Source of the DNA: Akkermansia sp.
Lineage (GTDB): Bacteria; Verrucomicrobiota; Verrucomicrobiia; Verrucomicrobiales; Akkermansiaceae
Length of the DNA stretch: 45,651 bases
Direction: 5' to 3'
Assembly: GCA_030531305.1 (NCBI GenBank)
Contig: JAUNNT010000006.1
Location: 1-45,651 of the forward strand
The position numbers and the translations under genes were made by a program. Shown here one piece after another: positions 18,239 through 25,209 of the stretch; positions within the stretch are counted from its first letter, which is position 1; the number at the start of each line of letters is the position of its first letter. The notes beneath the pieces were generated by a model, which saw only the letters and a program-made list of their open reading frames with translations, searched no databases and had not been told where the DNA came from.

Positions 18239-18244
18239 GCGCGC

Positions 18245-18451
18245 ATGCCAGAGACGATAGGAGACTTGGTGAAGAAACTGCGCAAGGCGGGTTTCACCAT
18301 GGTGTCGAAGCAACGCGGGAAAGGCAGCCACCGCAGGTTCTACCACCCCAAGCAAGGCGTGCCGCCCGTCACCATCTGCCGCCATGACGGCGACGACGCT
18401 CCCTCCTATCTGGTCAAACAAGTCAACAAAGCCATCCAATCTGCAAAATAA
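18245..18451 (+). CDS. hicA: HicA-family mRNA interferase toxin
   Basis: 68 residues. HicA toxins are small dsRBD-fold ribonucleases that cut mRNA. The pattern LVKKLRKAGFTMVSKQRGKG then SHRRFYHPK carries the catalytic-type GSH histidine. The C-terminal PSYLVKQVNKAIQ helix fits the family. The ATG sits 6 bases after the -10 box, so the message is essentially leaderless. The antitoxin gene follows 18 bases later, the classical toxin-first hic order. Confidence 0.85.
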   Translation: MPETIGDLVKKLRKAGFTMVSKQRGKGSHRRFYHPKQGVPPVTICRHDGDDAPSYLVKQVNKAIQSAK

Positions 18452-18469
18452 CCCCTATCACACACCATC

Positions 18470-18937
18470 ATGAAAGCAAGAATGACTGAAGCACAAATCA
18501 AGGACTACGCGCGCCGCTATACCAAGGTGGTATACTGGAGCGACGAGGACAAGGCGTTCGTCGGCTCCCTGCCGGAACTCTGCGGCCCGTGCTGCGACGG
18601 CAAGACCGAGGAGGAAGTCTTTTCCCAGTTGTCGGAAATCGCCTACGAAATGGTCATGGACAAACTGGAGGGGCTGGACTACGGCTCCATCCCCGAGCCG
18701 GGCAACCTCTCCTTTGTGGTCAACACCCGCTGCAACAATTCCCCCCATTCCGGCAGCCGTGTAGCCCAAATCCGCAAGAGCCTGAACGTATCTCAAAGCG
18801 TTTTCGCCCAAATGCTCGGCGTCTCCCGCTACACCGTTCTCAAATGGGAAAACGGCACGCGCTCGCCAGAGGGTGCCTCGGCTCGCCTCCTGGAAATCGC
18901 CGCCTCTCACCCGGAAACCATGCTGCATCACATCTGA
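18470..18937 (+). CDS. hicB: HicB-family antitoxin with C-terminal HTH
   Basis: 155 residues. Residues 15-75 form the degenerate RNase-H-like HicB domain (YTKVVYWSDEDKAFVGSLPE and GKTEEEVFSQLSEIAYEMV). Residues 95-150 are an Xre-type helix-turn-helix (IRKSLNVSQSVFAQMLGVSR, TVLKWENGTRSPEG) that would bind the palindrome in front of hicA. It should neutralise HicA and repress the operon. HTH-bearing HicB variants are a known subtype. Pairing and operator support the call strongly. Confidence 0.87.
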   Translation: MKARMTEAQIKDYARRYTKVVYWSDEDKAFVGSLPELCGPCCDGKTEEEVFSQLSEIAYEMVMDKLEGLDYGSIPEPGNLSFVVNTRCNNSPHSGSRVAQIRKSLNVSQSVFAQMLGVSRYTVLKWENGTRSPEGASARLLEIAASHPETMLHHI

Positions 18938-19013
18938 CGCGCATGTCGGCGGGCAACTCGTGGCAAACAAATTCCCAAATTTACCCAAAGTTGTAAAAAA
19001 TGGCAAATTTTGC

Positions 19014-19041
19014 TTGCCAAGGGTGAAAAAGTGGGTATGAT
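19014..19041 (+). promoter_or_regulatory. rpsM operon promoter with TTGCCA -35 box
   Basis: TTGCCA (within CTTGCCAA) and TATGAT are 16 bases apart, about 62 bases before rpsM. The -35 matches those of rplU and rpoZ. Confidence 0.7.
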
Positions 19042-19103
19042 GTGCGGCGTCAACGCCGCCCCGCATGGGGAGGCACACCTAGAAACAACAACGAAACACC
19101 ATT

Positions 19104-19478
19104 ATGGCTCGTATATTCGGTATCGAGATACCCAATGAGAAGCGCATCGAGGCCTCGCTGCGCTACATCTACGGCATCGGACCCTCTACGGCGACGAAGG
19201 TGCTGGAGCAGGCGGGTATCGACCCGAGCCTGCGCACGGGCACGCTGACGGACACTCAGCTGACCAAGATTGTGCAGGCGATCACCAGCAACGGAATCCT
19301 GATCGAGGGCGACCTTCGCCGTGAGAAGCAGATGGCGCTCAAGCGCCTGACCAGCATCAACTGCCTGCGCGGCATCCGCCACCGCAAGGGGCTGCCCGTG
19401 CGCGGCCAGCGCACCCGCACCAATGCCCGCACCCGCAAGGGCCGCAAGAAGACCGTGGGCGCCAAGAAGTCTGATTAA
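19104..19478 (+). CDS. rpsM: 30S ribosomal protein S13
   Basis: 124 residues. It binds the 16S rRNA 3' major domain at the head of the small subunit and contacts the P-site tRNA. MARIFGIEIPNEKRIEASLR, YIYGIGPSTATKVLEQAGI and the basic tail RGIRHRKGLPVRGQRTRTNA are typical. It is first of three genes (rpsM-rpsK-rpsD). A leader of about 55 bases has no Shine-Dalgarno but is A/C-rich before the ATG. The usual upstream neighbours (rpmJ, infA, secY) are missing. Confidence 0.97.
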   Translation: MARIFGIEIPNEKRIEASLRYIYGIGPSTATKVLEQAGIDPSLRTGTLTDTQLTKIVQAITSNGILIEGDLRREKQMALKRLTSINCLRGIRHRKGLPVRGQRTRTNARTRKGRKKTVGAKKSD

Positions 19479-19500
19479 CCCCTAACACCTGTATCTGAAA

Positions 19501-20046
19501 ATGGCTGAAGAAACCATCAAGGAAGAAGTGAAAGAAACCGCCGCCCCCGTGGAGGCTCCTGCCGCCGAGGCAGCCGCCCCCGCCGCCGAGGCCCCCGCCG
19601 AGCAGAAGAAGCCGGAGGGCCGCCGCGACATCTTTGCCGAGCTCGGCCTCTCCGACGACGAGGACAAGGTCAAGATTCTCAAGGCCAAGGGCAGCAAGAA
19701 CGTTACCACAGGCATCGTCCACATCTCCTCCACCTTCAACAACACCGTGGTGAGCGTGACCGACCTCAAGGGCAACGTCATCGGCTGGTCCTCCGCAGGC
19801 AAGCTCAATTTCAAGGGCAGCCGCAAGAGCACCGCATACGCCGGACAGGTGGTCTGCCAGGACGCCTGCCGCCAGGCCATGGGCCACGGCCTCCGCGAGG
19901 TGGAGGTCCGCGTGAAGGGACCGGGCTCCGGTCGTGAATCCGCCGTGCGTGCCGTCCAGACCATCGGTTTGGAGATCACCACCATCTCCGATGTGACGCC
20001 CATCCCGCACAATGGCTGCCGCCCGCCCAAGGCCCGCCGCGCCTAA
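19501..20046 (+). CDS. rpsK: 30S ribosomal protein S11 with N-terminal extension
   Basis: 181 residues, about 50 longer than usual. The conserved core begins near residue 56 and includes [52 protein letters not shown] and the terminal [16 protein letters not shown]11 lines the mRNA exit/platform near the Shine-Dalgarno helix. The extra N-terminus is Ala/Pro/Glu-rich and acidic (roughly residues 1-40), followed by a short [13 protein letters not shown] segment. It is in frame with no alternative start near the core, so the extension looks genuine. It is unusual given that genes here mostly lack Shine-Dalgarno sites. Confidence 0.95.
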   Translation: MAEETIKEEVKETAAPVEAPAAEAAAPAAEAPAEQKKPEGRRDIFAELGLSDDEDKVKILKAKGSKNVTTGIVHISSTFNNTVVSVTDLKGNVIGWSSAGKLNFKGSRKSTAYAGQVVCQDACRQAMGHGLREVEVRVKGPGSGRESAVRAVQTIGLEITTISDVTPIPHNGCRPPKARRA

Positions 20047-20079
20047 TGACATCAACGACTAACCTAGAAAGACAAGATT

Positions 20080-20691
20080 ATGGCTCGTTATACAGGACCT
20101 ACCGCTAAAGTCAGCCGCCGATTCGGCGTGGAGCTCTTCGGCGCCAGCAAGTCGTTCGCCCGCCGTCCGTTCCCCCCGGGACAGCACGGTGCGCGCGCCG
20201 GACGCAAGAAGAAGTCCGACTACGGAATCATGCTTGCGGAGAAGCAGAAGCTGCGCTACATGTACGGCGTGCTGGAAGGCCAGTTCCGCCGCTACTACCA
20301 GGAAGCCAGCCGCCGCCGCGGCGTCACGGGTGACATCCTGCTCCAGCTGCTGGAAACCCGCCTGGACAACATCATCTACCGCCTGAACTTCGCCAACACG
20401 CGCAACGCCGCCCGCCAGATGGTGTCGCACGGCCACGTGACGGTGAACGGCAAGAAGGTGAACATCCCGTCCTACAGCTGCAAGCCGGGCGACGTGGTGA
20501 CGATTGCCGCCAAGGCTCGTTCCCAGGCGCTGGCCAACCGTTTCGTGGAGCTGGCTGCCAACGCCGCCACGCCGGAATGGCTGGAGGTGGACACCACCAA
20601 GCTCTCCGCCAAGGTGAGCCGCATCCCCACGGTGGAGGAGATTGCCCCCATCGTCAACGTGCAGCTCATCGTGGAATTGTACTCCCGCTAA
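20080..20691 (+). CDS. rpsD: 30S ribosomal protein S4
   Basis: 203 residues. A primary 16S rRNA binder that nucleates 30S body assembly and helps mRNA unwinding at the entry tunnel. MARYTGPTAKVSRRFGVELF, PFPPGQHGARAGRKKKSDYG and the S4 RNA-binding domain (LETRLDNIIYRLNFANTRNA, VSHGHVTVNGKKVNIPSY) are all typical. There are no zinc-binding cysteines, so this is the C-minus type. A terminator follows directly; rpoA and rplQ, the usual next genes, are not here. Confidence 0.97.
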   Translation: MARYTGPTAKVSRRFGVELFGASKSFARRPFPPGQHGARAGRKKKSDYGIMLAEKQKLRYMYGVLEGQFRRYYQEASRRRGVTGDILLQLLETRLDNIIYRLNFANTRNAARQMVSHGHVTVNGKKVNIPSYSCKPGDVVTIAAKARSQALANRFVELAANAATPEWLEVDTTKLSAKVSRIPTVEEIAPIVNVQLIVELYSR

Positions 20692-20721
20692 CCCGCGGGG
20701 GACAACCAATCCCCATCAAAG

Positions 20722-20752
20722 CCGCCCTGCCTCACCGCAGGGCGGTTTTTTT
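20722..20752 (+). terminator. Intrinsic terminator after rpsD
   Basis: A perfect 9-bp stem (CCGCCCTGC/GCAGGGCGG) with a six-base loop is followed by seven T. It ends the rpsM-rpsK-rpsD unit. Confidence 0.95.
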
Positions 20753-20773
20753 GCGCGCCGCGCGGGGCGCGTA

Positions 20774-22285
20774 TCACTTCTTCTTGCCCTTTTTCTTGGC
20801 GGGCTCGCGGAGGCTGAGGCCGGTGATCTTGCGCTGGGACCAGGCCTTGAGAAAAGCCTTCTGCAGGTTCTCGCTGCTCTTGTACGGGGCGATGAGGGTG
20901 TCCACGGCCTCGTCCTTGGGCTTGCCGTCGCGCAGGGCCTGCATGTAGGCGCGCATGGCCTCCACGCCGCGGTTGCCGTCCTGGTGCACAAAGAAGGTGA
21001 CGAGCATGGTGGCGAGGAGGTAGGAGTTCTGGCCGCGGCCCATGCAATCGTACATCTCCTGCTGGGGCATGCGGAGGAACTGCTCCAGGGTGAAGCTGAA
21101 GCGCAGCTGGCCGTCCTCGGAGTATTTCTGTGCCTCGCGCAGGATGACGGCGAAGCAGCGGTCGAAGTCCAGGTCCTCGCCCACGTAGGGGACGTAGCCC
21201 ACGTATTCCGCCCAGCCCTCGCTCGCCCAGGTGTGGAGGCGGTTGAGGGCGAAGTTCTGGTGGGTGAGCTCATGCACGAGGGTGTGGGTGTTGATGTCGT
21301 TCTTCACAATCTTGCCGTTCTCGTCCATGCCCAGGGCATCGAACGGCACCAGCACGTAGTCGTCGTAGATTTGCCGCTCGTCCAGCGGTTCGGGGTCGGC
21401 GGTGGCATCGCTGCCCGCGCGGGCCATCGGGATGTACGGGCTCTGCCGGGTCTGCGGTACGGGTTGGGGCGCCGGCTGCGGGGTGTTGTTGTCCGGCTTC
21501 AGGAAATCCGGCACCTTGTCCGCGGGAATGCGGATGACGGGGTTTCCGTTCTCGTCCTTGGTGACACCGATTTTCTTGAGGTACTCCTCGGGGTCCATAT
21601 CGGCGGGCACCTGGATAACCGGGTTGCCGCCGTCATCTGCGCCGGGTGCGGCGGGTACACCGGGGATATTGCCGGGCACCATGCCGCCGCCCGCCGGGGC
21701 CTGTAGGATGAACATGCCGTCCGAGCCTTGGCTGCCGCCCTTGGAGAGGTACTCGCGGCGTGTGCGGCAGAGGGTGACCTTGTATTTTTTCTGGGAGCGG
21801 TCCTGCTTGGCGCGCTCCACGGGCAGCACCTTGGCGATGGCCTTGTTGGCGGCGAAGGCGCACTCGAAGAGGCGGCCGATGGTCTTACGGCTCTCCGGGC
21901 TGATGGGCACGGAGGAGTGGAAGACGTAGTTGTTGCTCTCGTAGGTGTACTCCTTGTCGCCCTCCTTGTGGGGGATTTCCGCGAGCTCGGTGTTTTCCGG
22001 CACGGGCACCTTCTTGGGCCAGCTGTCCGGGGACTTGACGCGGATGTTCTTCACGCCGGCCTCGCGCAGCTCCTTCCGCTTCTCGCGGGCGGCCTTCTGC
22101 ACGTTGCGCTCCTTCTCCTCCTCATCGTCGGCCTTGGCCTTGTCCTTCGCCGCGGGTTTCTTGTCGGCCTTGTCTCCCTTGGCGGCCTGGGCGATGGTGA
22201 CCACGGGGGCTGCATCCGCCGGGTGCGCCCAGGTGTTCATTCCAAGGACGGAGAGCAGCAGAATGGCGGTGCAGGCGAGTTTCAT
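20774..22285 (-). CDS. Secreted zinc metallopeptidase-like protein (HELTH)
   Basis: 503 residues. There is an N-terminal signal peptide (MKLACTAILLLSVLGMNTWA, then HPADAA), followed by a Lys/Asp-rich region and a Pro-rich linker (about residues 200-285). The catalytic-type motif HELTHQ gives His338, Glu339 and His342. Glu356 in TWASEGWAEYVGY is a likely third zinc ligand, placing it among gluzincin, peptidase-MA/DUF1570-like proteins. Low-complexity repeats such as NPVIQVPAD / NPVIRIPAD occur in the linker. It starts 9 bases after the argJ stop and is probably co-transcribed, though no functional link to arginine synthesis is apparent. Substrate unknown. Confidence 0.75.
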   Translation of the reverse strand: MKLACTAILLLSVLGMNTWAHPADAAPVVTIAQAAKGDKADKKPAAKDKAKADDEEEKERNVQKAAREKRKELREAGVKNIRVKSPDSWPKKVPVPENTELAEIPHKEGDKEYTYESNNYVFHSSVPISPESRKTIGRLFECAFAANKAIAKVLPVERAKQDRSQKKYKVTLCRTRREYLSKGGSQGSDGMFILQAPAGGGMVPGNIPGVPAAPGADDGGNPVIQVPADMDPEEYLKKIGVTKDENGNPVIRIPADKVPDFLKPDNNTPQPAPQPVPQTRQSPYIPMARAGSDATADPEPLDERQIYDDYVLVPFDALGMDENGKIVKNDINTHTLVHELTHQNFALNRLHTWASEGWAEYVGYVPYVGEDLDFDRCFAVILREAQKYSEDGQLRFSFTLEQFLRMPQQEMYDCMGRGQNSYLLATMLVTFFVHQDGNRGVEAMRAYMQALRDGKPKDEAVDTLIAPYKSSENLQKAFLKAWSQRKITGLSLREPAKKKGKKK

Positions 22286-22294
22286 AAGATGGTG

Positions 22295-23551
22295 TCAATG
22301 GGTTAGGCCGTCTTGTTTGGCCTGGTTCCAGTAGGCGTATTCGGAGCGGTTGAAGTCCACGTATTCCGGGGAGAGGTCCGTGGTGTACACCACGTATTCC
22401 TCCTTCCCCATATTGAGGTTGATGAGCACCTCGAACTCGCGCGCCTGCACGCGGTCGCGCAGGTCGTCGCTCTTGGTGGTGGTCTGCATGCCGCCGCGGC
22501 AGGCCGGCAGACCCGCGATGTCGATGTCCACCTTCTCCTCCCGCACACGCGTGCCGGAGTACCCCACGGCGTGGATGATGCGCCCCCAGTTGGGGTCGCC
22601 GCCGTTCCAGGAGGACTTGACGAGCGAGGACTTGGCGACGCCCTCCGCCACGCGCTTGGCCTCCTGCGGGGTAGGGGCGCCCTTCACGCGGACGGTGACG
22701 AATTTGGTGACGCGCTCGCCGTCCTGCACGATGTGCTTTGCCTGCTCCATCATGACGTGGTGGAGGGCGGCGGTGAACTTCTTCCAGCCGGGGCGGCCGG
22801 GGGCGAGCTTCACGCCGGAGGCGCCGTTGGCCATCACCAGGCAGGTGTCGTTCGTGCTCATGTCGCCGTCGATGGTGATGCGGTTGAAGGAATGCTCCAC
22901 GCCCTCGTGCACGGTGGCGTCCAGGTGCTCGCGGGGAACGGCGGCATCCGTGGTGATCAGGCATATCATGGTGGCCATGCACGGAGAAATCATGCCCGCG
23001 CCCTTGCAGCAGGAGCCGATGCGCACCGGCTTGCCGTTCACGGTGATTTCCACCGCCACCTCTTTCTCGCGCGTGTCGCTGGTGATGATGGCGGAGGCCA
23101 CGTCATGCCCCTTCTTGGCGGAGAGTTTGGAGCAGAGCTCCGGCAGGCGCGGCTCGATGCGCACCATCGGCATCGGCAGGCCGATGACTCCCGTGGAGCA
23201 CACCGCCACCTCGCGCGGCTCCAAGCCCAGCTGTTTGGCGACGATGGCGCACTCCTTGCGCGCCACGGCCACGCCGGGGGCGCCGGTGCAGGCGTTGGCG
23301 TTGCCGCTGTTGGCCACCACGGCGCGAATGTCGCCGCGCTTGAGGTGGCTCTGGCTCACGCGCACGCAAGCGGCGCGCACGCGGTTGGTGGTGAATGTTC
23401 CGGCGGATGTCGTCGGCAGCTCGGAATACACCAGCGCCAAATCCAGGCGCGTGGCCGTGGGCTTCTTGATACCGCAGCTGATGGCGTTCGCCACAAACCC
23501 CTTCGCGGCCGTCACGCCGCCCTTCACGCTCTTCATCTCCTGTTCTGCCAT
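22295..23551 (-). CDS. argJ: Glutamate N-acetyltransferase / amino-acid acetyltransferase
   Basis: 418 residues. ArgJ moves the acetyl group from N-acetylornithine to glutamate (and in bifunctional forms also uses acetyl-CoA) in cyclic arginine synthesis. It self-cleaves before a conserved Thr, here Thr194 in [13 protein letters not shown], giving alpha and beta chains. Other blocks are [56 protein letters not shown] and [13 protein letters not shown]. The usual motif is GMIxPNMATM; the Cys in place of Asn is a small deviation. An alternative start at MKSVKGG (23536) is possible. It is divergent from prfB. Confidence 0.94.
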   Translation of the reverse strand: MAEQEMKSVKGGVTAAKGFVANAISCGIKKPTATRLDLALVYSELPTTSAGTFTTNRVRAACVRVSQSHLKRGDIRAVVANSGNANACTGAPGVAVARKECAIVAKQLGLEPREVAVCSTGVIGLPMPMVRIEPRLPELCSKLSAKKGHDVASAIITSDTREKEVAVEITVNGKPVRIGSCCKGAGMISPCMATMICLITTDAAVPREHLDATVHEGVEHSFNRITIDGDMSTNDTCLVMANGASGVKLAPGRPGWKKFTAALHHVMMEQAKHIVQDGERVTKFVTVRVKGAPTPQEAKRVAEGVAKSSLVKSSWNGGDPNWGRIIHAVGYSGTRVREEKVDIDIAGLPACRGGMQTTTKSDDLRDRVQAREFEVLINLNMGKEEYVVYTTDLSPEYVDFNRSEYAYWNQAKQDGLTH

Positions 23552-23636
23552 AATGCTTATCCGGGAACGCTATCCAGTCTGCCACAGGTATGCGGCATTT
23601 TCAAGCAGAAAACATACGCCCGCACGGAACGCGCGT

Positions 23637-23665
23637 TTGACATTCGCGGCGCGCGCCTGTATACT
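23637..23665 (+). promoter_or_regulatory. prfB promoter
   Basis: A perfect TTGACA -35 box and TATACT -10 box are 17 bases apart. The -10 ends 8 bases before the prfB ATG, predicting a leaderless mRNA. Confidence 0.78.
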
Positions 23666-23673
23666 GCGCGGGT

Positions 23674-24787
23674 ATGGAGAACCCGACGAACAATATCGAT
23701 CTCTCGGCGCTCGACACGGAGGCCATGCGCAGCCGTCTTTCCGAGCTCGGGAGCTATCTTTGACCTGGCCGGCATTGAAAAGAAGGTGGCGGAGCTGGAC
23801 GCGCGCATGAGCGCGCCGGATTTCTGGGACGACCAGGAAGCGGCCCGCGCGCTGATGAACGAGGTGAACCCGCTCAAGCGCCGCCTGGAGCAGTTCCGCT
23901 CCCTGGAGAAGGGGCTCGAAGATGTGGAGGTGGCCGTGGAGATGGCCGCGGAGGAGCAGGAGATGGCCGCGGAGGCCAAGGCCGAATACGATGCCTGGGT
24001 GAAGCGCCTGGAGGAATTCGAGCTGGTGACCCTGCTCAACGGCCCGCACGACGACGCCGGGTGCTACATCACCATCCACGCCGGAGCCGGCGGCACGGAG
24101 GCCTGCGACTGGGCCAGCATGCTCATGCGCATGTACCTGCGCTACTGCGAGCGCCACGGCTTCACCACCGAAATCATGGAAAGCACAGATGGCGACGAGG
24201 CAGGCATCCGCTCCGTCACCATCAAGATTGCCGGAGAGTACGCCTACGGCTACCTCAAGAACGAGCGCGGCATCCACCGCCTGGTGCGCATGTCTCCCTT
24301 CGACGCCGCCGGCAAGCGCCACACCTCCTTCTGCTCGCTTGACGCAACGCCCGACATCTCCGACGACATCGAAATCGAGGTGAAGGACGCGGACGTGAAG
24401 ATGGACACCTACCGCTCCGGCGGCAAGGGCGGCCAGAACGTCAACAAGGTGGAAACCGCCGTGCGCCTCACCCACCTTCCCACCGGCATCATCGTGGCCT
24501 GCCAGACCCAGCGCTCGCAGCTCCGCAACCGCGAGGAGGCCATGCGCATGCTCAAGGCACGCCTCATCCAGCTGGAGGAGGACAAGAAGCGCGCAGAGGC
24601 CGACCGCCAGTACTCCGAGAAGGGCGACATCGCCTGGGGCAACCAGATCCGCTCCTACGTCTTCCAACCCTACCAAATGGTCAAGGACCTCCGCACCCAG
24701 TACGAGTCCGGCAACATCCAGGACATCATGGACGGCAACATCGACGGGTACATTGAGGCCATGCTCCGCCATAACGCCAACGGGTAA
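23674..24787 (+). CDS. prfB: Peptide chain release factor 2 (programmed +1 frameshift)
   Basis: 370 residues when joined as 23674-23760 plus 23762-24787. The first 29 codons end at an in-frame TGA after ...SELGSYL. A +1 shift at CTT-TGA-C continues into [18 protein letters not shown]2 reads UGA and UAA. The SPFD tripeptide region ([15 protein letters not shown]) recognises the stop codon, and the GGQ loop ([20 protein letters not shown]) triggers peptide release. The length matches E. coli RF2 (365). The leaderless start lies 8 bases after the -10 box. The stop codon's last base is the first base of the GTACTA inverted-repeat element that follows. Confidence 0.96.
23750..23764 (+). promoter_or_regulatory. 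RF2 autoregulatory frameshift site
   Basis: GGGAGCTATCTTTGAC holds the slippery CTT, the in-frame TGA and the following C, with a GGGAG Shine-Dalgarno-like stimulator three bases before the shift codon. Low RF2 causes pausing at TGA and a +1 shift, so RF2 controls its own level. This is the canonical bacterial arrangement. Confidence 0.95.
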
Positions 24788-24818
24788 TTTACTAGGTACT
24801 ATGTACTAGGTACTATTT
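24787..24818 (+). repeat. Left inverted end (GTACTA type)
   Basis: The 32-base tract begins ATTTACTAGGTACTATGTAC and ends TAGGTACTATTT. It is complementary to 25175-25206 with one mismatch (A versus G at position 8). Confidence 0.85.
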
Positions 24819-24824
24819 AAGGAC

Positions 24825-25180
24825 ATGGACAAGCGCGAATTGCAGGAACGGACGCGTGAGTTTGCCTTGCGCATCGTGCGGCTGTACGCGGCTTTGCCGC
24901 AGCAAGGCGCGGCACAGGTTCTGGGCAAGCAGCTGCTGCGCTGCGGCACATCCGTGGGCGCCAACTACCGCGCCGCGTGCCTTGGCAAAAGCTCAGCCGA
25001 CTTCGCCAACAAATCTGCGAGGAAGAGGCGGACGAAACCCTCTACTGGCTCGGCTTGCTCATCGACGGCGGCATCATGCAGGAACACCTGCTCGCTCCGC
25101 TGCTGGACGAGGCCCGACAAATTTCCGCCATCATGTGCGCCGCAGCCAAAACGGCGCAGGCAAACAGAAATTTAAAATAG
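24825..25180 (+). pseudogene. Four-helix-bundle protein (S23/IVS family), frameshifted
   Basis: The first frame gives MDKRELQERTREFALRIVRL, then LGKQLLRCGTSVGANYRAAC and KSSADFANK. The family's second half (QICEEEADETLYWLGLLIDG ... LLDEARQISAIMCAAAKTAQ) continues in another frame after about 25017. Compared with the usual spacing between ADF and EEEADE, a few bases are missing at the join, so a small deletion broke the gene. The family was first seen in intervening sequences of 23S rRNA genes and is related in fold to the Avd protein of diversity-generating retroelements. The TAG stop of the second frame lies inside the right inverted repeat. A sequencing error is the main alternative. Confidence 0.8.
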
Positions 25181-25206
25181 TACCTAGTACATAGTACCCA
25201 GTAAAT
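25175..25206 (-). repeat. Right inverted end (GTACTA type)
   Basis: Reverse complement of the left end with a single mismatch. It ends 3 bases before the mnmE ATG and contains the stop codon of the four-helix-bundle frame. Confidence 0.85.
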
Positions 25207-25209
25207 CCC

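Larger units (their letters stand above)
24787..25206. mobile_element. Inverted-repeat element carrying a four-helix-bundle gene
   Basis: A 420-bp unit has 32-bp inverted ends (24787-24818 and 25175-25206) that differ at one position. The ends are built of GTACTA units and enclose one gene of the S23/four-helix-bundle family. It sits exactly between the prfB stop codon and a point three bases before the mnmE start. Two solo copies of the end sequence occur elsewhere (60-87, 16153-16185). No transposase is inside, so if mobile it would have to be moved in trans or by the encoded protein. Mobility is inference from structure. Confidence 0.6.

Noticed and set aside
22313..23673. Plus-strand open frame running into prfB from across argJ
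   Set aside because: It is antisense to argJ. RF2 instead uses the standard short first frame and +1 shift.
24787..24818. GTACTA repeats as a CRISPR array
   Set aside because: Units are six to ten bases with no spacers, and no cas genes are present.
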